From: Sphingomonas taxi
GTDB taxonomy: Bacteria; Pseudomonadota; Alphaproteobacteria; Sphingomonadales; Sphingomonadaceae
Direction: 5' to 3'
DNA length: 64,000 bases
NCBI RefSeq assembly: GCF_000764535.1
Contig: NZ_CP009571.1
Location: 124,001-188,000, forward strand
The position numbers and the translations under genes were made by a program. Numbering within the stretch: position 1 is the first letter of the stretch; each line of letters begins with the position of its first letter. Below, piece after piece: positions 7,203-16,203 of the stretch. Below the pieces are notes generated by a model. It saw only the letters and a list, made by a program, of their open reading frames with translations, was not told the origin of the DNA and searched no databases.

Positions 7203-8012
7203 TCATCGCAGCAGCGGGTAGCCGAGCGCGATCGCATCCCGCTCCGCCGATCGGACCGGCGCCAGTGCAGTCTCGTCCGCTGGTATGATATCCCGCAGGA
7301 ACAGCGCGTCGCGGGCGGTCGCGAGCGTCGGATCGGCGATCACCGCCGCAAGCGCTGCCCGGATCGCGGCGAGGTGCGCGTCCGACGTCGCCGCTGCGGT
7401 GACGAAGGGCAGCGCGGGGGTGGCGCCCGTCGTCGCGATCACCCGCAGCCGCCCGGTCGACACCGGCTCATGGCGTCGCAGCGCCGCCCAGGTCACGCAG
7501 TCGATCGCGGCACAATCGGCCTCGTCGCGGACGATCGCCTCGGCACTGGCGCGGTGGCTCCCCGTCACGACGACCTGCGAGAAGAACGCCGTCGCGTCGG
7601 CCAGCGGTGCCACGACGGCGCGCAACAGGTTCATGCCGGTGTTAGAGGCCGGCGCATTGATCGCCGCCCGCGATCCCCGCAAGTCTGCGACGGCATCGAT
7701 CCGATCCGCCGCCCGTACGACGATGACGCTGCGGTGGCTCGCACCGTCGCAGCCGGGCGCATCATAGACCGGCAGCGCGACCACCAGCACCGCCGGCGCG
7801 TCGGCGGCGGTCAACGGATAGCCGCACGCCTGCGCGAACAGCAGGCGAGCGTCGTGCCAGATCGCCTCAACCGATCGCGACCGGTCGAGATCGTCGGGCA
7901 CGCCGGGAATGCCCGCGACCCGCAGCCGATGTGCGAGACCGCGCCAGAGCGCGTCGTTTGCCGCTCGCTGTGCCGGGTGATCGTACATCCCGAGCGACGC
8001 GACCAGCGTCAC
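7203..8012 (-). CDS. PhnD-like substrate-binding-fold protein without a signal peptide
   Basis: A 269-residue protein resembling the type 2 periplasmic-binding fold of PhnD/phosphonate-binding proteins: an early ASLGMYDHP strand, SVIVVRAADRIDAVADLRGSRAAIN, NTGMNLLRAVVAPL, VVTGSHRASAEAI, then DCAAIDCVTWA. Unlike transport binding proteins it starts at the domain itself, with no signal peptide or lipobox, and no ABC permease or ATPase gene is nearby. The start is a GTG at 8010-8012 whose GTGA overlaps the stop of the desaturase gene, so translation is probably coupled. A cytoplasmic ligand-sensing or enzymatic role is more likely than transport. The ligand is unknown. Confidence 0.68.
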   Translation of the reverse strand: MTLVASLGMYDHPAQRAANDALWRGLAHRLRVAGIPGVPDDLDRSRSVEAIWHDARLLFAQACGYPLTAADAPAVLVVALPVYDAPGCDGASHRSVIVVRAADRIDAVADLRGSRAAINAPASNTGMNLLRAVVAPLADATAFFSQVVVTGSHRASAEAIVRDEADCAAIDCVTWAALRRHEPVSTGRLRVIATTGATPALPFVTAAATSDAHLAAIRAALAAVIADPTLATARDALFLRDIIPADETALAPVRSAERDAIALGYPLLR

Positions 8013-8914
8013 GCCGCTTGATCCGGCCGATAGGCGGGATGGTGCAGATCGTCGTGTGCACGGAACGCAAAGCGACGCAGCACCTCGCCATATCCGCGAT
8101 AGATGCGGCCGCCCTCGGCGACGAACCGGTCGCGATGCGCGCGGTGATAGGCGGGCAGGCGATACCACGGCAGGCCCGGGCGCTCGTGATGCGCGACATG
8201 AAGGTTGTTGTTGAGGAACAGCAGGGCGAACGGTCCTCCACGCTCGACGATCGCCGCATGGGCGGTGGTTGCGAGATCGGCACGATGCTCGGCATAGCTG
8301 CGCAACAGCGTCAACGCGATGCCGGGATAGATGAAGGCGACCAGATAGGTGCCGATCGGCAGGCCGACATGGCTGAGCCACGCGAGCAGCAGCGCCACCC
8401 CCGCCAGATGCGGCAGCCAGTCGCGTGCGACTGCTCCCGGCGCGCGCCTCATCCGCCCGATCTCGCCGGCGAGAAACCGCCCGACCACGAGCGCCGGTCC
8501 GAAGAGCAACTGACCGATCAGGGTCGCCTGCACCGCCGCCAGACGCCGCGCCACGCCGCGACCGGCATGATAGCGCGATTCGGGATCGGCGGCGGGATCG
8601 GTGATCGCGCCGCAGCCGTGATGGGCGAGATGCGAGCGCCGGTACATTGCATAGGGCAGGTATAGGCTCAGCGGCGGCATGCCGATCATGTCGTTGAGCA
8701 GGCGACGATCGGTAGGATGACCGTGGATCGTCTCATGTTGCAACGACCCCTGCCAGCCGACGATCGCCCCGCCGAGCAGCATCAGTATCGGCAGCGGCAC
8801 CAGCGCATGCCAGGCGGTGAGCGCCAGCCACCCGCCGTAGACGACGATGGCGACGGCGATCGTCGGCCAGTCAACGGCCGCCGCGGCACGTCGTTGAGGA
8901 TCGGACCGGGGCAT
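8009..8914 (-). CDS. Membrane fatty acid desaturase / hydroxylase family protein
   Basis: A 301-residue integral membrane di-iron enzyme. The three histidine boxes are present: H60ETIH64, H95LAHH99 and H239VAHH243, with further His around them. Hydrophobic segments fill about residues 18-56 and 170-205. Such enzymes use O2 to desaturate or hydroxylate acyl chains, or to modify carotenoids or sterol-like lipids. The ATG at 8914 has AGGAGA upstream and is favoured over an in-frame start at 8968. Its stop overlaps the start of the PhnD-like gene. Substrate is unknown; nothing in the neighbourhood points clearly to acyl lipid or carotenoid. Confidence 0.88.
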   Translation of the reverse strand: MPRSDPQRRAAAAVDWPTIAVAIVVYGGWLALTAWHALVPLPILMLLGGAIVGWQGSLQHETIHGHPTDRRLLNDMIGMPPLSLYLPYAMYRRSHLAHHGCGAITDPAADPESRYHAGRGVARRLAAVQATLIGQLLFGPALVVGRFLAGEIGRMRRAPGAVARDWLPHLAGVALLLAWLSHVGLPIGTYLVAFIYPGIALTLLRSYAEHRADLATTAHAAIVERGGPFALLFLNNNLHVAHHERPGLPWYRLPAYHRAHRDRFVAEGGRIYRGYGEVLRRFAFRAHDDLHHPAYRPDQAA

Positions 8915-8964
8915 ACAGTCTCCTGACGTTCTCCCATCAATCTCCACGCTTTCGATAGGATTTG

Positions 8965-8980
8965 GCAAGCCAAGGCTTGC
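8965..8980. promoter_or_regulatory. Small inverted repeat in the desaturase/epimerase divergent region
   Basis: GCAAGCC and GGCTTGC are separated by AA, 51 bp upstream of the desaturase start and 114 bp upstream of the epimerase start. It could be an operator for either gene. The evidence is symmetry only. Confidence 0.3.
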
Positions 8981-9093
8981 TTGTCACGGAGATCGCTCAG
9001 CTTGTTGGGTACGGGGCATCGTCAAGCGGCGCTTCCTCGGCTAGCGAATGGCTGCGGCCGTCGATGGCCTCGCGAAGACGGAGCAGACAGACG

Positions 9094-10095
9094 ATGCCGA
9101 AGACGTTGGTAACCGGGGCGGCGGGTTTCATCGGCATGCATACGGCGGAAGCGCTGCTCGCACGCGGCGACAGCGTGGTCGGCATCGATTCACTCAACGA
9201 TTACTATGATCCGGCATTGAAGCAGGCCCGGCTTGCCGAACTCACCCGGCGGCATGGCGACCGCTTCACCTTCCTCGCGGTCGATTTCGCCGATGCCGCG
9301 ACGTTGCGCGACGCGCTGGCACCGCATGCGTTCGAGCGCATCGTCCATCTCGGCGCGCAGGCGGGCGTCCGCTACTCGATCGAGCATCCCGAGGTCTACG
9401 GCCAGTCCAACCTCGTCGGCCATCTCAATATCCTCGAACTCGCACGCACGCGGCGGGTCGAGCATCTGGTCTATGCGTCCTCGTCGTCGGTCTACGGCGG
9501 CAACGCCTCGGTACCGTTCCGCGTCGAGGATCGCGTCGATCGCCCGGTGTCGCTCTACGCCGCCACCAAGCGCGCCAACGAGGTGATGAGCGAAAGCTAC
9601 GCACACCTCTATCGCCTGCCGCAGACCGGATTGCGCTTCTTCACCGTCTACGGCCCGTGGGGCCGGCCGGATATGATGCTGTGGATCTTCACCCGCGCGA
9701 TGTTCGCCGGCGAGCCGATCCCGGTGTTCAACAACGGCCAGATGGAGCGCGACTTCACCTTCATCGACGATATCGTCGCCGGCGTGATCGCCGCGCACGA
9801 CCAGCCGCCGCCTGACGACGGGCAGGAAAAGCCCGGCGGCAGCGTCGCGCCGCACCGCCTCTACAATATCGGCAACAACCGCTCGGAGCCGCTCGGCCGC
9901 GTGATCGGCTTGCTCGAGGCGGCGATCGGCCGGCCGGCAGTGCGCCGCGACCTGCCGATCCAGCCTGGCGACGTCGTGCGGACCTTCGCCGACATCACCG
10001 CGATCGTCGACGATCTAGGCTATCGGCCGACCACGACGATCGACGTCGGCGTGCCGCGCTTCGTCGACTGGTATCGCGCCTATCACCGGCTCTAG
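9094..10095 (+). CDS. NAD-dependent sugar-nucleotide epimerase, UDP-glucuronate 4-epimerase-like
   Basis: A 333-residue extended short-chain dehydrogenase/reductase. The NAD-binding TGAAGFIG motif starts at residue 7, DSLNDYYDP follows, and the catalytic YAATK motif is near residue 156. The phrase GIDSLNDYYDPALKQARL and the later RFFTVYGPWGRPDMM are hallmarks of UDP-glucuronate 4-epimerases, which make UDP-galacturonate for capsule or LPS. The ATG at 9094 matches the conserved N-terminus. It stands alone; its stop overlaps the convergent LysR stop within CTAG. No glycosyltransferases are near, so the polysaccharide it serves is unknown. Confidence 0.87.
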   Translation: MPKTLVTGAAGFIGMHTAEALLARGDSVVGIDSLNDYYDPALKQARLAELTRRHGDRFTFLAVDFADAATLRDALAPHAFERIVHLGAQAGVRYSIEHPEVYGQSNLVGHLNILELARTRRVEHLVYASSSSVYGGNASVPFRVEDRVDRPVSLYAATKRANEVMSESYAHLYRLPQTGLRFFTVYGPWGRPDMMLWIFTRAMFAGEPIPVFNNGQMERDFTFIDDIVAGVIAAHDQPPPDDGQEKPGGSVAPHRLYNIGNNRSEPLGRVIGLLEAAIGRPAVRRDLPIQPGDVVRTFADITAIVDDLGYRPTTTIDVGVPRFVDWYRAYHRL

Positions 10096-11012
10096 GACGC
10101 CACCGCCCACGGCGCTGTCGCCAGCGCCCGGGCGAGATGATCGATCAGCACCGTGACGCGGCGCGGGCGCAACGGGCTCGGCGGGGTGATGAGGTGGAGA
10201 CCGAGCGGCGCGACGCTCCACTCAGGCATTGCCACCTCCAGCCGCCCCTCGCGAATTTCGCGCCAGACGAGGAATTCGGGCTGTAGCGCCAGGCCTTGCC
10301 CGGCGAGCAGCGCCGGGTTGAGCATGTCGGCATTGTCGGTCCAGACGCGTACCGGCGGCTCGACCGTCTCCTCGCCGAACTGCGGATGGCCGAAGCGCCA
10401 GACGCCGCGGCTCGACCCGCCGGTATAAGCGAGCGCGCAATGGTCCTTGAGCTGCGCGGGGTGGCTCGGCCGCCCGTGCGCGTCGAGATAGGCGGGCGCA
10501 GCGACGAGCAGGATGCGCACCGTGCACAGCCGCCGCGCCAGCAGTGAGCTGTCCTCCAGTGCGGCGATGCGCAGTGCGAGGTCGAAGCCTTCCGCAACCA
10601 GATCGACGCGCCTGTCGCTCAGCGCGAAATCGAGGGTGATCTCGGGATAGGCGGCGAGGAAGTCGGGCAGCGTCGCACCGACATAAGCGGTACCGAACGA
10701 CAGCGGCGCGCTGATCCGCACCAGTCCGCGCGCGACGTCGGATTGCTCCGCCGCCTCGTCCTCCAGCGCCTCGCCCTCCTGCAGAATGCGGCCGGCGCGG
10801 GTGAGCGCCGCGCGCCCCGCCTCGGTCAGCGACAGCCGCCGCGAGGTGCGCGACAGCAAGGCGACGCCGAGCCGCGCCTCCAGCCGCGCGATCGCCTTCG
10901 ACACGGTCGGGTTGGCGAGGCCGAGCGCCTCCGCCGCGCCGGCGAAGGAGCCGCGCTCGGCGACCTTGGCGAAGATCGCCCAGGCTTCGAAATCGGGGAG
11001 GCGACGTGTCAT
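10092..11012 (-). CDS. LysR-family transcriptional regulator (regulator of the divergent pirin operon)
   Basis: A 306-residue LysR-type regulator. An N-terminal winged helix-turn-helix (about 1-65: FAKVAERGSFAGAAEALGLA, then PTVSKAIARLEARLG) precedes a periplasmic-binding-like effector domain (about 90-300). It belongs to the CrgA/YhjC-like branch, judging by RISAPLSFG and the LRIAALEDSS region. The ATG at 11012 is preferred to an upstream TTG at 11021, because a perfect dyad occupies 11016-11043 directly upstream. It is divergent from pirin, the classic arrangement for LysR auto-control plus activation or repression of the neighbour. The inducer is unknown. Confidence 0.9.
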   Translation of the reverse strand: MTRRLPDFEAWAIFAKVAERGSFAGAAEALGLANPTVSKAIARLEARLGVALLSRTSRRLSLTEAGRAALTRAGRILQEGEALEDEAAEQSDVARGLVRISAPLSFGTAYVGATLPDFLAAYPEITLDFALSDRRVDLVAEGFDLALRIAALEDSSLLARRLCTVRILLVAAPAYLDAHGRPSHPAQLKDHCALAYTGGSSRGVWRFGHPQFGEETVEPPVRVWTDNADMLNPALLAGQGLALQPEFLVWREIREGRLEVAMPEWSVAPLGLHLITPPSPLRPRRVTVLIDHLARALATAPWAVAS

Positions 11013-11015
11013 TAT

Positions 11016-11043
11016 CGGCAATGATGAGATGCCATCATTGCCG
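11016..11043. promoter_or_regulatory. Perfect inverted repeat, probable LysR operator
   Basis: Eleven-base arms, CGGCAATGATG and CATCATTGCCG, match perfectly around a 6-bp spacer. The site abuts the lysR start codon (3 bp away) and lies 72 bp upstream of the pirin ATG. It is the strongest dyad in the intergenic region and sits where a LysR protein would both repress its own gene and act on the divergent promoter. Confidence 0.7.
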
Positions 11044-11114
11044 TTTCGTCAAGTCGCCCGCTCCCCCATCTTGGCCCCAACAGGAAGCGTCCCGGCTTCC
11101 ACAGGAGACAGACC

Positions 11115-11813
11115 ATGATCGACCGTCGCCCCTTCGCCAGCCTCGGTGGTGCCAACCACGGCTGGCTCGATGCCAAGCATCATTTCTCCTTCGCCAATTA
11201 CTACGATCCCAAGCGGATGGGCTGGGGCCCGATCCGCGTCTGGAACGACGATACGATCGCTGCCGGCACCGGCTTTCCGCCGCATCCGCATGCCGACATG
11301 GAGATCATCACCTATGTCCGTGAGGGTGCGATCACGCATCAGGACAGTCTGGGCAACATCGGCCGTACCGAGGCGGGCGACGTGCAGGTGATGAGCGCCG
11401 GATCGGGCGTGCGCCATTCGGAATATAATCGCGAACCCGGCACGACGACGATCTTCCAGATCTGGATCGAGCCCAAGACGCGCGGCGCTGCGCCGTCATG
11501 GGGCGCCAAGCCCTTCCCCAAGGGCGAACGCGCCGGCACGTTCGTAACGCTCGCCAGCGGCTTCGGCGACGATGCCGACGCGCTGCCGATCCGCACCGAC
11601 GCACGCATCGTCGGGGCGACGATCAAGGCGGGCGAAACGGCGGAATATGCCCTCGGCGCCGGCCACCATGCCTATCTGGTGTCGGCGACCGGCAAGGTCG
11701 AGATCAACGGCGTGGCGCTCGATGCGCGCGACGGCGCCGCGATCGTCGACGAGGCGGTGATCCGCATCACCGCGACCGAGGATGCCGAGATCGTCCTGGT
11801 CGACGCCGCCTGA
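11115..11813 (+). CDS. Pirin family bicupin protein
   Basis: A 232-residue pirin/YhhW-type bicupin. The metal-binding residues of the N-terminal cupin are all present: H57, H59, H101 and E103, within PPHPHADMEIITYV and GVRHSEYN. Related bacterial proteins have quercetin 2,3-dioxygenase activity or act as redox-sensitive regulators. AGGAGA lies 7 nt before the ATG. It is followed by an FMN reductase gene on the same strand and is divergent from a LysR gene. The context suggests a response to a quinone, flavonoid or other electrophile, which is inference. Confidence 0.9.
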   Translation: MIDRRPFASLGGANHGWLDAKHHFSFANYYDPKRMGWGPIRVWNDDTIAAGTGFPPHPHADMEIITYVREGAITHQDSLGNIGRTEAGDVQVMSAGSGVRHSEYNREPGTTTIFQIWIEPKTRGAAPSWGAKPFPKGERAGTFVTLASGFGDDADALPIRTDARIVGATIKAGETAEYALGAGHHAYLVSATGKVEINGVALDARDGAAIVDEAVIRITATEDAEIVLVDAA

Positions 11814-11819
11814 CCCCGA

Positions 11820-11846
11820 CCGGGGAGCGCGCCTTGCGCTCCCCGG
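11820..11846 (+). terminator. Intercistronic stem-loop between pirin and FMN reductase genes
   Basis: An 11-bp perfect stem (11820-11830 with 11836-11846) has a 5-nt loop and no T-run. It begins 7 bp after the pirin stop codon and ends 22 bp before the next ATG. It may attenuate transcription or protect the upstream mRNA 3' end. Confidence 0.5.
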
Positions 11847-11868
11847 CACTTGCCGCGAAGGGGGTGCG

Positions 11869-12459
11869 ATGAGCGATACCATCCTGATCTTCTACGGATC
11901 CTACCGGTCCGACCGGCAGGGCATCCGTCTGGCGCATTATCTGGTCGACGCATTCCGCGCCCGCGGGGCCAATGCTGAGCTGATCGACGCCAAGGCGCTC
12001 GACCTGCCGATGCTCGACCGCATGTACAAGGAATATCCCGCCGGCGAGGCACCGGCGGCGCTCGAGGCGCTGGCGGGCAAGATCAAGGCAGCGGACGCCT
12101 TCGTCTTCGTCGCCGGTGAGTATAATTGGAGCGTCCAGCCCGGTCTCAAGAACTTGACCGACCATTTCCTCGAGGAATGGTATTGGCGCCCCGCGGCGAT
12201 CGCGAGCTATTCGGCCGGGCGCTTCGCCGGCGCGCGTGCCGGTCTGGCGTGGCACGGCATCCTGTCGGAGATGGGGATGGTCGTCGTGTCGAGCAGCCTC
12301 GCGGTCGGCGGCATCGGCCATGCGCTCACCGCCGAGGCCGAACCGGTCGGCGACGGCGGCGCGAGCCTCGACAAGGCGTTCCCGCCCTTCGCCGACGATC
12401 TCGCGTGGTGGACCGAGGCGGCGCGAGCGCAACGGGCGATCAAGACGCCGCCCTATTGA
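11869..12459 (+). CDS. NADPH-dependent FMN reductase / quinone reductase family protein
   Basis: A 196-residue flavodoxin-fold protein of the NADPH-dependent FMN reductase family (ChrR/azoreductase-like). The flavin-phosphate loop [11 protein letters not shown] is at about 10-20. The family motif [20 protein letters not shown] is at about 79-99, close to the PEYN-S-PG-LKN consensus. Such enzymes reduce quinones, flavins or azo dyes in the cytoplasm. The ATG at 11869 has GAAGGGGG upstream. It follows pirin, so quinone or electrophile detoxification under the divergent LysR is a reasonable guess. Its 3' end overlaps the convergent malate synthase gene by 7 bp. Confidence 0.87.
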   Translation: MSDTILIFYGSYRSDRQGIRLAHYLVDAFRARGANAELIDAKALDLPMLDRMYKEYPAGEAPAALEALAGKIKAADAFVFVAGEYNWSVQPGLKNLTDHFLEEWYWRPAAIASYSAGRFAGARAGLAWHGILSEMGMVVVSSSLAVGGIGHALTAEAEPVGDGGASLDKAFPPFADDLAWWTEAARAQRAIKTPPY

Positions 12460-14528
12460 GCGTCCGCCGCCTTACGCGCGGCGCGGAAGCGATGGAGCAG
12501 CGGCTCGGTATAGCCATTAGGCTGGTCCACCCCTTCGAACACGAGCGCGCGGGCGGCCTGCCAGGCGAGGCTGCTAGCCTCATTCCCGTGCATCGGCCGA
12601 TAGAGCGGGTCGTCGGCATTCTGCACGTCGACCTTCGTCGCCATCCGCGCGAAGGCGGCATCGACGTCGGCGGGTGACGCCACGCCATGCAGCAGCCAAT
12701 TCGCGATATGCTGCGACGAGATGCGCAGCGTCGCGCGATCCTCCATCAGGCCGATGTCGTGGATGTCGGGCACCTTGGAACAGCCGATCCCCTGATCCAC
12801 CCAGCGCACGACATAGCCGAGGATGCCCTGCGCATTGTTGTCGAGCTCGGCGCGCACTGCGTCCGCCTGCCAGTTGCGCCCGGCTTCGGCGACCGGGAGC
12901 GTGAGCAGGTCGGCGAGCGGCGCGGGGGTCTCGGCGCTGCGCGCGCGCTGGCGGGCGAAGACGTCGACGCGATGGTAATGCGTCGCGTGCAGCGTCGCAG
13001 CGGTGGGCGAGGGGACCCAGGCGGTGTTCGCACCGGTCTGCGGATGGCCGATCTTCTGGTCGAGCATATCGGCCATGCGATCGGGCGCCGCCCACATCCC
13101 CTTGCCGATCTGCGCCTTGCCCGACATGCCGCAGGCGAGCCCGATCTGCACGTTGCGGTTCTCATAGGCGGCGATCCATGTGCTCGTCTTCATCTCGGCC
13201 TTGGGGATCATCGCGCCGGCGTGCATCGACGTGTGCAGCTCGTCGCCGGTGCGGTCGAGGAAGCCGGTGTTGATGAAGACCAGCCGGTGGCGGACCGCGT
13301 GGATGCAGGCGGCGAGATTGGCGCTGGTGCGGCGCTCCTCGTCCATCAGGCCGAGCTTGATCGTATGACGGGGCAGCGCGAGCAGGTCCTCGACCGCGTC
13401 GAACAGGCGGTCGGCGAAAGCGGCCTCGGCGGGGCCGTGCATCTTGGGTTTGACGATATAGATCGAACCGGTGCGGCTGTTGCGACCGCGATCGTGGCGC
13501 GCGATCAGTGACGTGACGATCGCGTCGAGGATGCCCTCGGGCGCGTCGCTGCCGTCGGGCAGGCGGACCGCGGGCGTGGTCATCAGGTGGCCGACGTTGC
13601 GGACGAACAGCAGGCTGCGTCCGGGCAGCGTCAGCGGGCTGTCGTCGGGGGCGGTGTAGGTGCGGTCGGGGGCGAGCGTTCGGGTGCGTGTAGCGCCGCT
13701 TTTGGCGAAGCTGGCGGTGAGGTCGCCCTGCATCAGGCCGAGCCAATTGGCGTAGGCGACGACCTTGTCGTCGGCGTCGACCGCGGCGATCGAGTCCTCG
13801 AGGTCGCAGATCGTGGTGAGCGCGCTTTCGAGGCGGACGTCGGCGATACCGGCGGGGTCGGTGGCGCCGATCGGGTGGGCGCGGTCGATCACCAGCTCGA
13901 TGTGCAGGCCGTGGTGGCGGAAGAGCAACGTGTCGCCGGCACGGCCGACGCGCTGCGCGGGGTCGGCGAGCACGGGATCACCGCCCGTCCAGTCGGCCCA
14001 GCGGCCGCTGGCGAGCGGCACGGCTTCGTCGAGGAAGGCCTTCGCCCAAGCGATCACCTGCGCCCCGCGGGCCGCGTCGTAGCCGCCGGTGGCGGGCGTG
14101 CCGGGGAGCGCATCGGTGCCGTAGAGCGCGTCGTAGAGGCTGCCCCAGCGCGCGTTGGCGGCGTTGAGGAGGAAGCGGGCGTTGAGGATCGGGACGACGA
14201 GCTGCGGCCCCGCCATCGTCGCGATCTCGGCGTCGACGCGCCCGGGGTCGATCGCGAAGGGGGCGGGCTCCGCAACGAGATAGCCGATGTCGGTCAGGAA
14301 GGCGTGGTAGGCCGCCGGGTCGAAGGTGTTGGCGCGGTGCCAGCCGTCGATCGCCGCCCGGAGCCGGTCGCGCTCGGCGAGGAGGGCGCGGTTTTCGGGG
14401 GCGAAGCGGGCGAAGAGCGCGGCGACACCCGACCAGAAGGCGGCCGGGTCGAGGCCGGTGCCGGGAAGGGCCCTTTCCTCGATGAAGGTCGCCAGCGGGG
14501 GGGCGATGACGAGGCCGGCGCGGTCCAT
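12453..14528 (-). CDS. glcB: Malate synthase G
   Basis: A 691-residue malate synthase G, close to the roughly 720 of E. coli GlcB. It condenses glyoxylate with acetyl-CoA to malate in the glyoxylate cycle. Characteristic blocks are visible: [63 protein letters not shown] and the C-terminal LHGVAS region. The ATG at 14528 has GAGGATAGAGAAG upstream and matches the usual short N-terminus ([12 protein letters not shown]). Isocitrate lyase is not in the window. It is divergent from a LysR gene that probably controls it. It would allow growth on fatty acids or acetate, consistent with the beta-oxidation genes nearby. Confidence 0.95.
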   Translation of the reverse strand: MDRAGLVIAPPLATFIEERALPGTGLDPAAFWSGVAALFARFAPENRALLAERDRLRAAIDGWHRANTFDPAAYHAFLTDIGYLVAEPAPFAIDPGRVDAEIATMAGPQLVVPILNARFLLNAANARWGSLYDALYGTDALPGTPATGGYDAARGAQVIAWAKAFLDEAVPLASGRWADWTGGDPVLADPAQRVGRAGDTLLFRHHGLHIELVIDRAHPIGATDPAGIADVRLESALTTICDLEDSIAAVDADDKVVAYANWLGLMQGDLTASFAKSGATRTRTLAPDRTYTAPDDSPLTLPGRSLLFVRNVGHLMTTPAVRLPDGSDAPEGILDAIVTSLIARHDRGRNSRTGSIYIVKPKMHGPAEAAFADRLFDAVEDLLALPRHTIKLGLMDEERRTSANLAACIHAVRHRLVFINTGFLDRTGDELHTSMHAGAMIPKAEMKTSTWIAAYENRNVQIGLACGMSGKAQIGKGMWAAPDRMADMLDQKIGHPQTGANTAWVPSPTAATLHATHYHRVDVFARQRARSAETPAPLADLLTLPVAEAGRNWQADAVRAELDNNAQGILGYVVRWVDQGIGCSKVPDIHDIGLMEDRATLRISSQHIANWLLHGVASPADVDAAFARMATKVDVQNADDPLYRPMHGNEASSLAWQAARALVFEGVDQPNGYTEPLLHRFRAARKAADAQ

Positions 14529-14558
14529 AACTTCTCTATCCTCTCGCATAGGCCGTGA

Positions 14559-14589
14559 GGCTAGACCCAAGGTCGGCCGTTCGCTAGCC
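14559..14589. promoter_or_regulatory. Weak inverted repeat in the glcB/lysR intergenic region
   Basis: GGCTAG (14559-14564) and CTAGCC (14584-14589) face each other across 19 bp, within the 98-bp divergent region. The half-sites are short, so this is only a candidate regulator site. Confidence 0.25.
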
Positions 14590-14626
14590 ATGAAGATGTT
14601 GAAGCAGTTTATCCTGTGGAGAACGA

Positions 14627-15532
14627 ATGGCCTTCGATCCGGACTATGCGCTGTTCGTCGCGGTGGCGGCGGGCGGCAGCCTGTCGGCGGCGGCGCGCAG
14701 CCTGCACATTTCGCCGGCCATGGCCTCCAAGCGGTTGCAGCGGCTGGAAAACAGGCTGGGCGTCCGGCTCGTCCACCGGACCACGCGGCGGCTGGCGTTG
14801 ACCGAGGCCGGGGCGCGGTTCCGCGACGATCTCGACGGGGTGCTCGCCGCGCTCGGCGAGGCGGAGGCGCGGGTGACCGGCGCCCGCGGCGAACCGGCGG
14901 GGCCGCTGCGCGTGTCGGCGCCGACGTCGTTCGGGCGGCTGCACGTCGCCCCGCATCTCGGTGCGTTTCTGGCCGCCTATCCCCGCATCGATCTCGCCTT
15001 CGACCTCAGCGACCATTTCGTCGATCTGCTCGGCGAGCGCGTCGATTGCGCGATCCGGATCGCGGGGGCGGTGCCGGGGAGCGTGGTGGCGCACCGGCTC
15101 GGCGAGAGCCGGCGGGTGTTGTGCGCGGCGCCGGCCTATCTGGCCAAGCACGGCGCGCCGGGGCGGATCGGCGATCTCGCCGACCATCGCCTGCTCGCCG
15201 CCGACGGGCAGATGCCGTGGCGGCTGGTCGCCGCCGGCAAGACCGTCGCGATCGAACGCGCGAGCCATGTGCGGACCAATTCGAGCGAGATGATCCGCGA
15301 ACTGGCGCTCGGTGGCGTCGGGATCGCGTTGCGGTCTTTGTGGGATGTCGGCGACGCCTTGCGCGACGGGCGGCTGGTTCGCGTGCTCGACGCGTGGGAG
15401 GGATCGGCGGAGGTCGGCATCTATGCGGTGCACCTGCCCGGTCCGGCGGTGCCGGCGGCGGTGAGCGCCTTCGTCGCCTTCCTGCGCGAGACGATCGATC
15501 CGCGGCGCTGGGAGGCGATGACACCGGCATGA
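14627..15532 (+). CDS. LysR-family transcriptional regulator divergent from glcB
   Basis: A 301-residue LysR-type regulator with an N-terminal helix-turn-helix ([20 protein letters not shown], about residues 18-38) and a C-terminal effector domain with [15 protein letters not shown] and [13 protein letters not shown]. It resembles the regulator at 10092-11012 in subfamily and layout. GGAG lies 5 nt before the ATG. It starts 98 bp from glcB in the opposite direction, so control of malate synthase by a glyoxylate-cycle or other metabolite is likely but inferred. Confidence 0.9.
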   Translation: MAFDPDYALFVAVAAGGSLSAAARSLHISPAMASKRLQRLENRLGVRLVHRTTRRLALTEAGARFRDDLDGVLAALGEAEARVTGARGEPAGPLRVSAPTSFGRLHVAPHLGAFLAAYPRIDLAFDLSDHFVDLLGERVDCAIRIAGAVPGSVVAHRLGESRRVLCAAPAYLAKHGAPGRIGDLADHRLLAADGQMPWRLVAAGKTVAIERASHVRTNSSEMIRELALGGVGIALRSLWDVGDALRDGRLVRVLDAWEGSAEVGIYAVHLPGPAVPAAVSAFVAFLRETIDPRRWEAMTPA

Positions 15533-15602
15533 CGCCGAATTCATGGAACATGACGGTTGCGTCACGGCTTTTCCCAGCAAGGTTTCGTTACAGGAGTTCG
15601 CC

Positions 15603-15821
15603 ATGAAGAGTCTGATGTTCCTCGCCGCCGCCACCGCGCTCGTCGGCGCACAGCCGGCGCTCGCCAAAGGCTGTATCCGTGGCGCCGCCGCCGGCGGGGC
15701 CGCCGGCCATTTCGTCGGCAAGGGCCATGCGATGATGGGCGCGGCCGCCGGCTGCGTCGCGATGCACCACCATTATGCCAAGCAGGCGCGCGCGCAGAAG
15801 GCCGCGGCGAAGCAGCGCTGA
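15603..15821 (+). CDS. Small exported glycine-zipper-like protein
   Basis: A 72-residue protein with a signal peptide (MKSLMFLAAATALVGAQPALAK; cleavage likely after ALA). The mature part, about 50 residues, holds GAAAGGAAGHFVGKG and MMGAAAGCVAMHHHY, a Gly/Ala zipper as found in outer-membrane or envelope-stress proteins, followed by a basic tail. AGGAG precedes the ATG at 15603. Function unknown. A convincing terminator follows. The MHHHY cluster could bind metal, but that is speculation. Confidence 0.72.
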   Translation: MKSLMFLAAATALVGAQPALAKGCIRGAAAGGAAGHFVGKGHAMMGAAAGCVAMHHHYAKQARAQKAAAKQR

Positions 15822-15849
15822 GCGTTTCACCCGGCGTATCGGGGTGAGG

Positions 15850-15892
15850 ACGACCCGGACGGCGCAGGCCGTTCCGGGTCGTTCGTGTTTTC
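15850..15892 (+). terminator. Intrinsic terminator of the glycine-zipper gene
   Basis: A long stem (15850-15862 with 15869-15882, one bulge) is followed by a T-rich stretch ending TTTT at 15888-15891. It lies 28 bp after the stop codon at 15821. Confidence 0.75.
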
Positions 15893-15927
15893 GGGCTCGG
15901 GTGTCACCGTGCCTCGACACGCTCGGG

Positions 15928-16203
15928 ACTGACGGTGGGGTCGTCGGCGTAAGAAGAAGGGTGATTCGCGCAGAGGCGCGGAGGCGCGGAGGTGTTGCGC
16001 TCGCCGCGACAGCGGCGCTTTCCATCTGCCATGAGGGAAGGGACCGCGTTTGCCGCAAGCGGAACACCTCCGCGTCTCTGCGCCTCTGCGCGAACAGAAC
16101 CTTCTCCAGAGGGCATTCACAGCGCGGAGGTTCCGCCTAGCTTTTCACCCGGCCGCTCAATTCGCCGCCGGCCTGCGGGTCGAACCTCGCACTGACGAAG
16201 ATC
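15928..16203. repeat. Tandem duplication, unit 1 (276 bp), includes a copy of the efflux-pump 3' end
   Basis: Unit 1 of two adjacent 276-bp units, roughly 90% or more identical by eye. It carries the long inverted repeat at 15965-16094. At its right end is a second copy of the last codons of the efflux-pump gene (FDPQAGGELSGRVKS and its stop, at 16137 on the minus strand), detached from the rest of the gene. The stretch 15893-16412 holds no supported gene; it is filled by these units. Confidence 0.88.
15965..16094. repeat. Long inverted repeat in unit 1
   Basis: 35-base arms (15965-15999 and 16060-16094) match at 32 of 35 positions; two of the three mismatches would be G-U pairs in RNA of one strand. 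A 60-bp spacer separates them. The arms are rich in GCAGAGGCGCGGAGG-like runs. A transcript through it would form a very stable hairpin. Confidence 0.85.
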
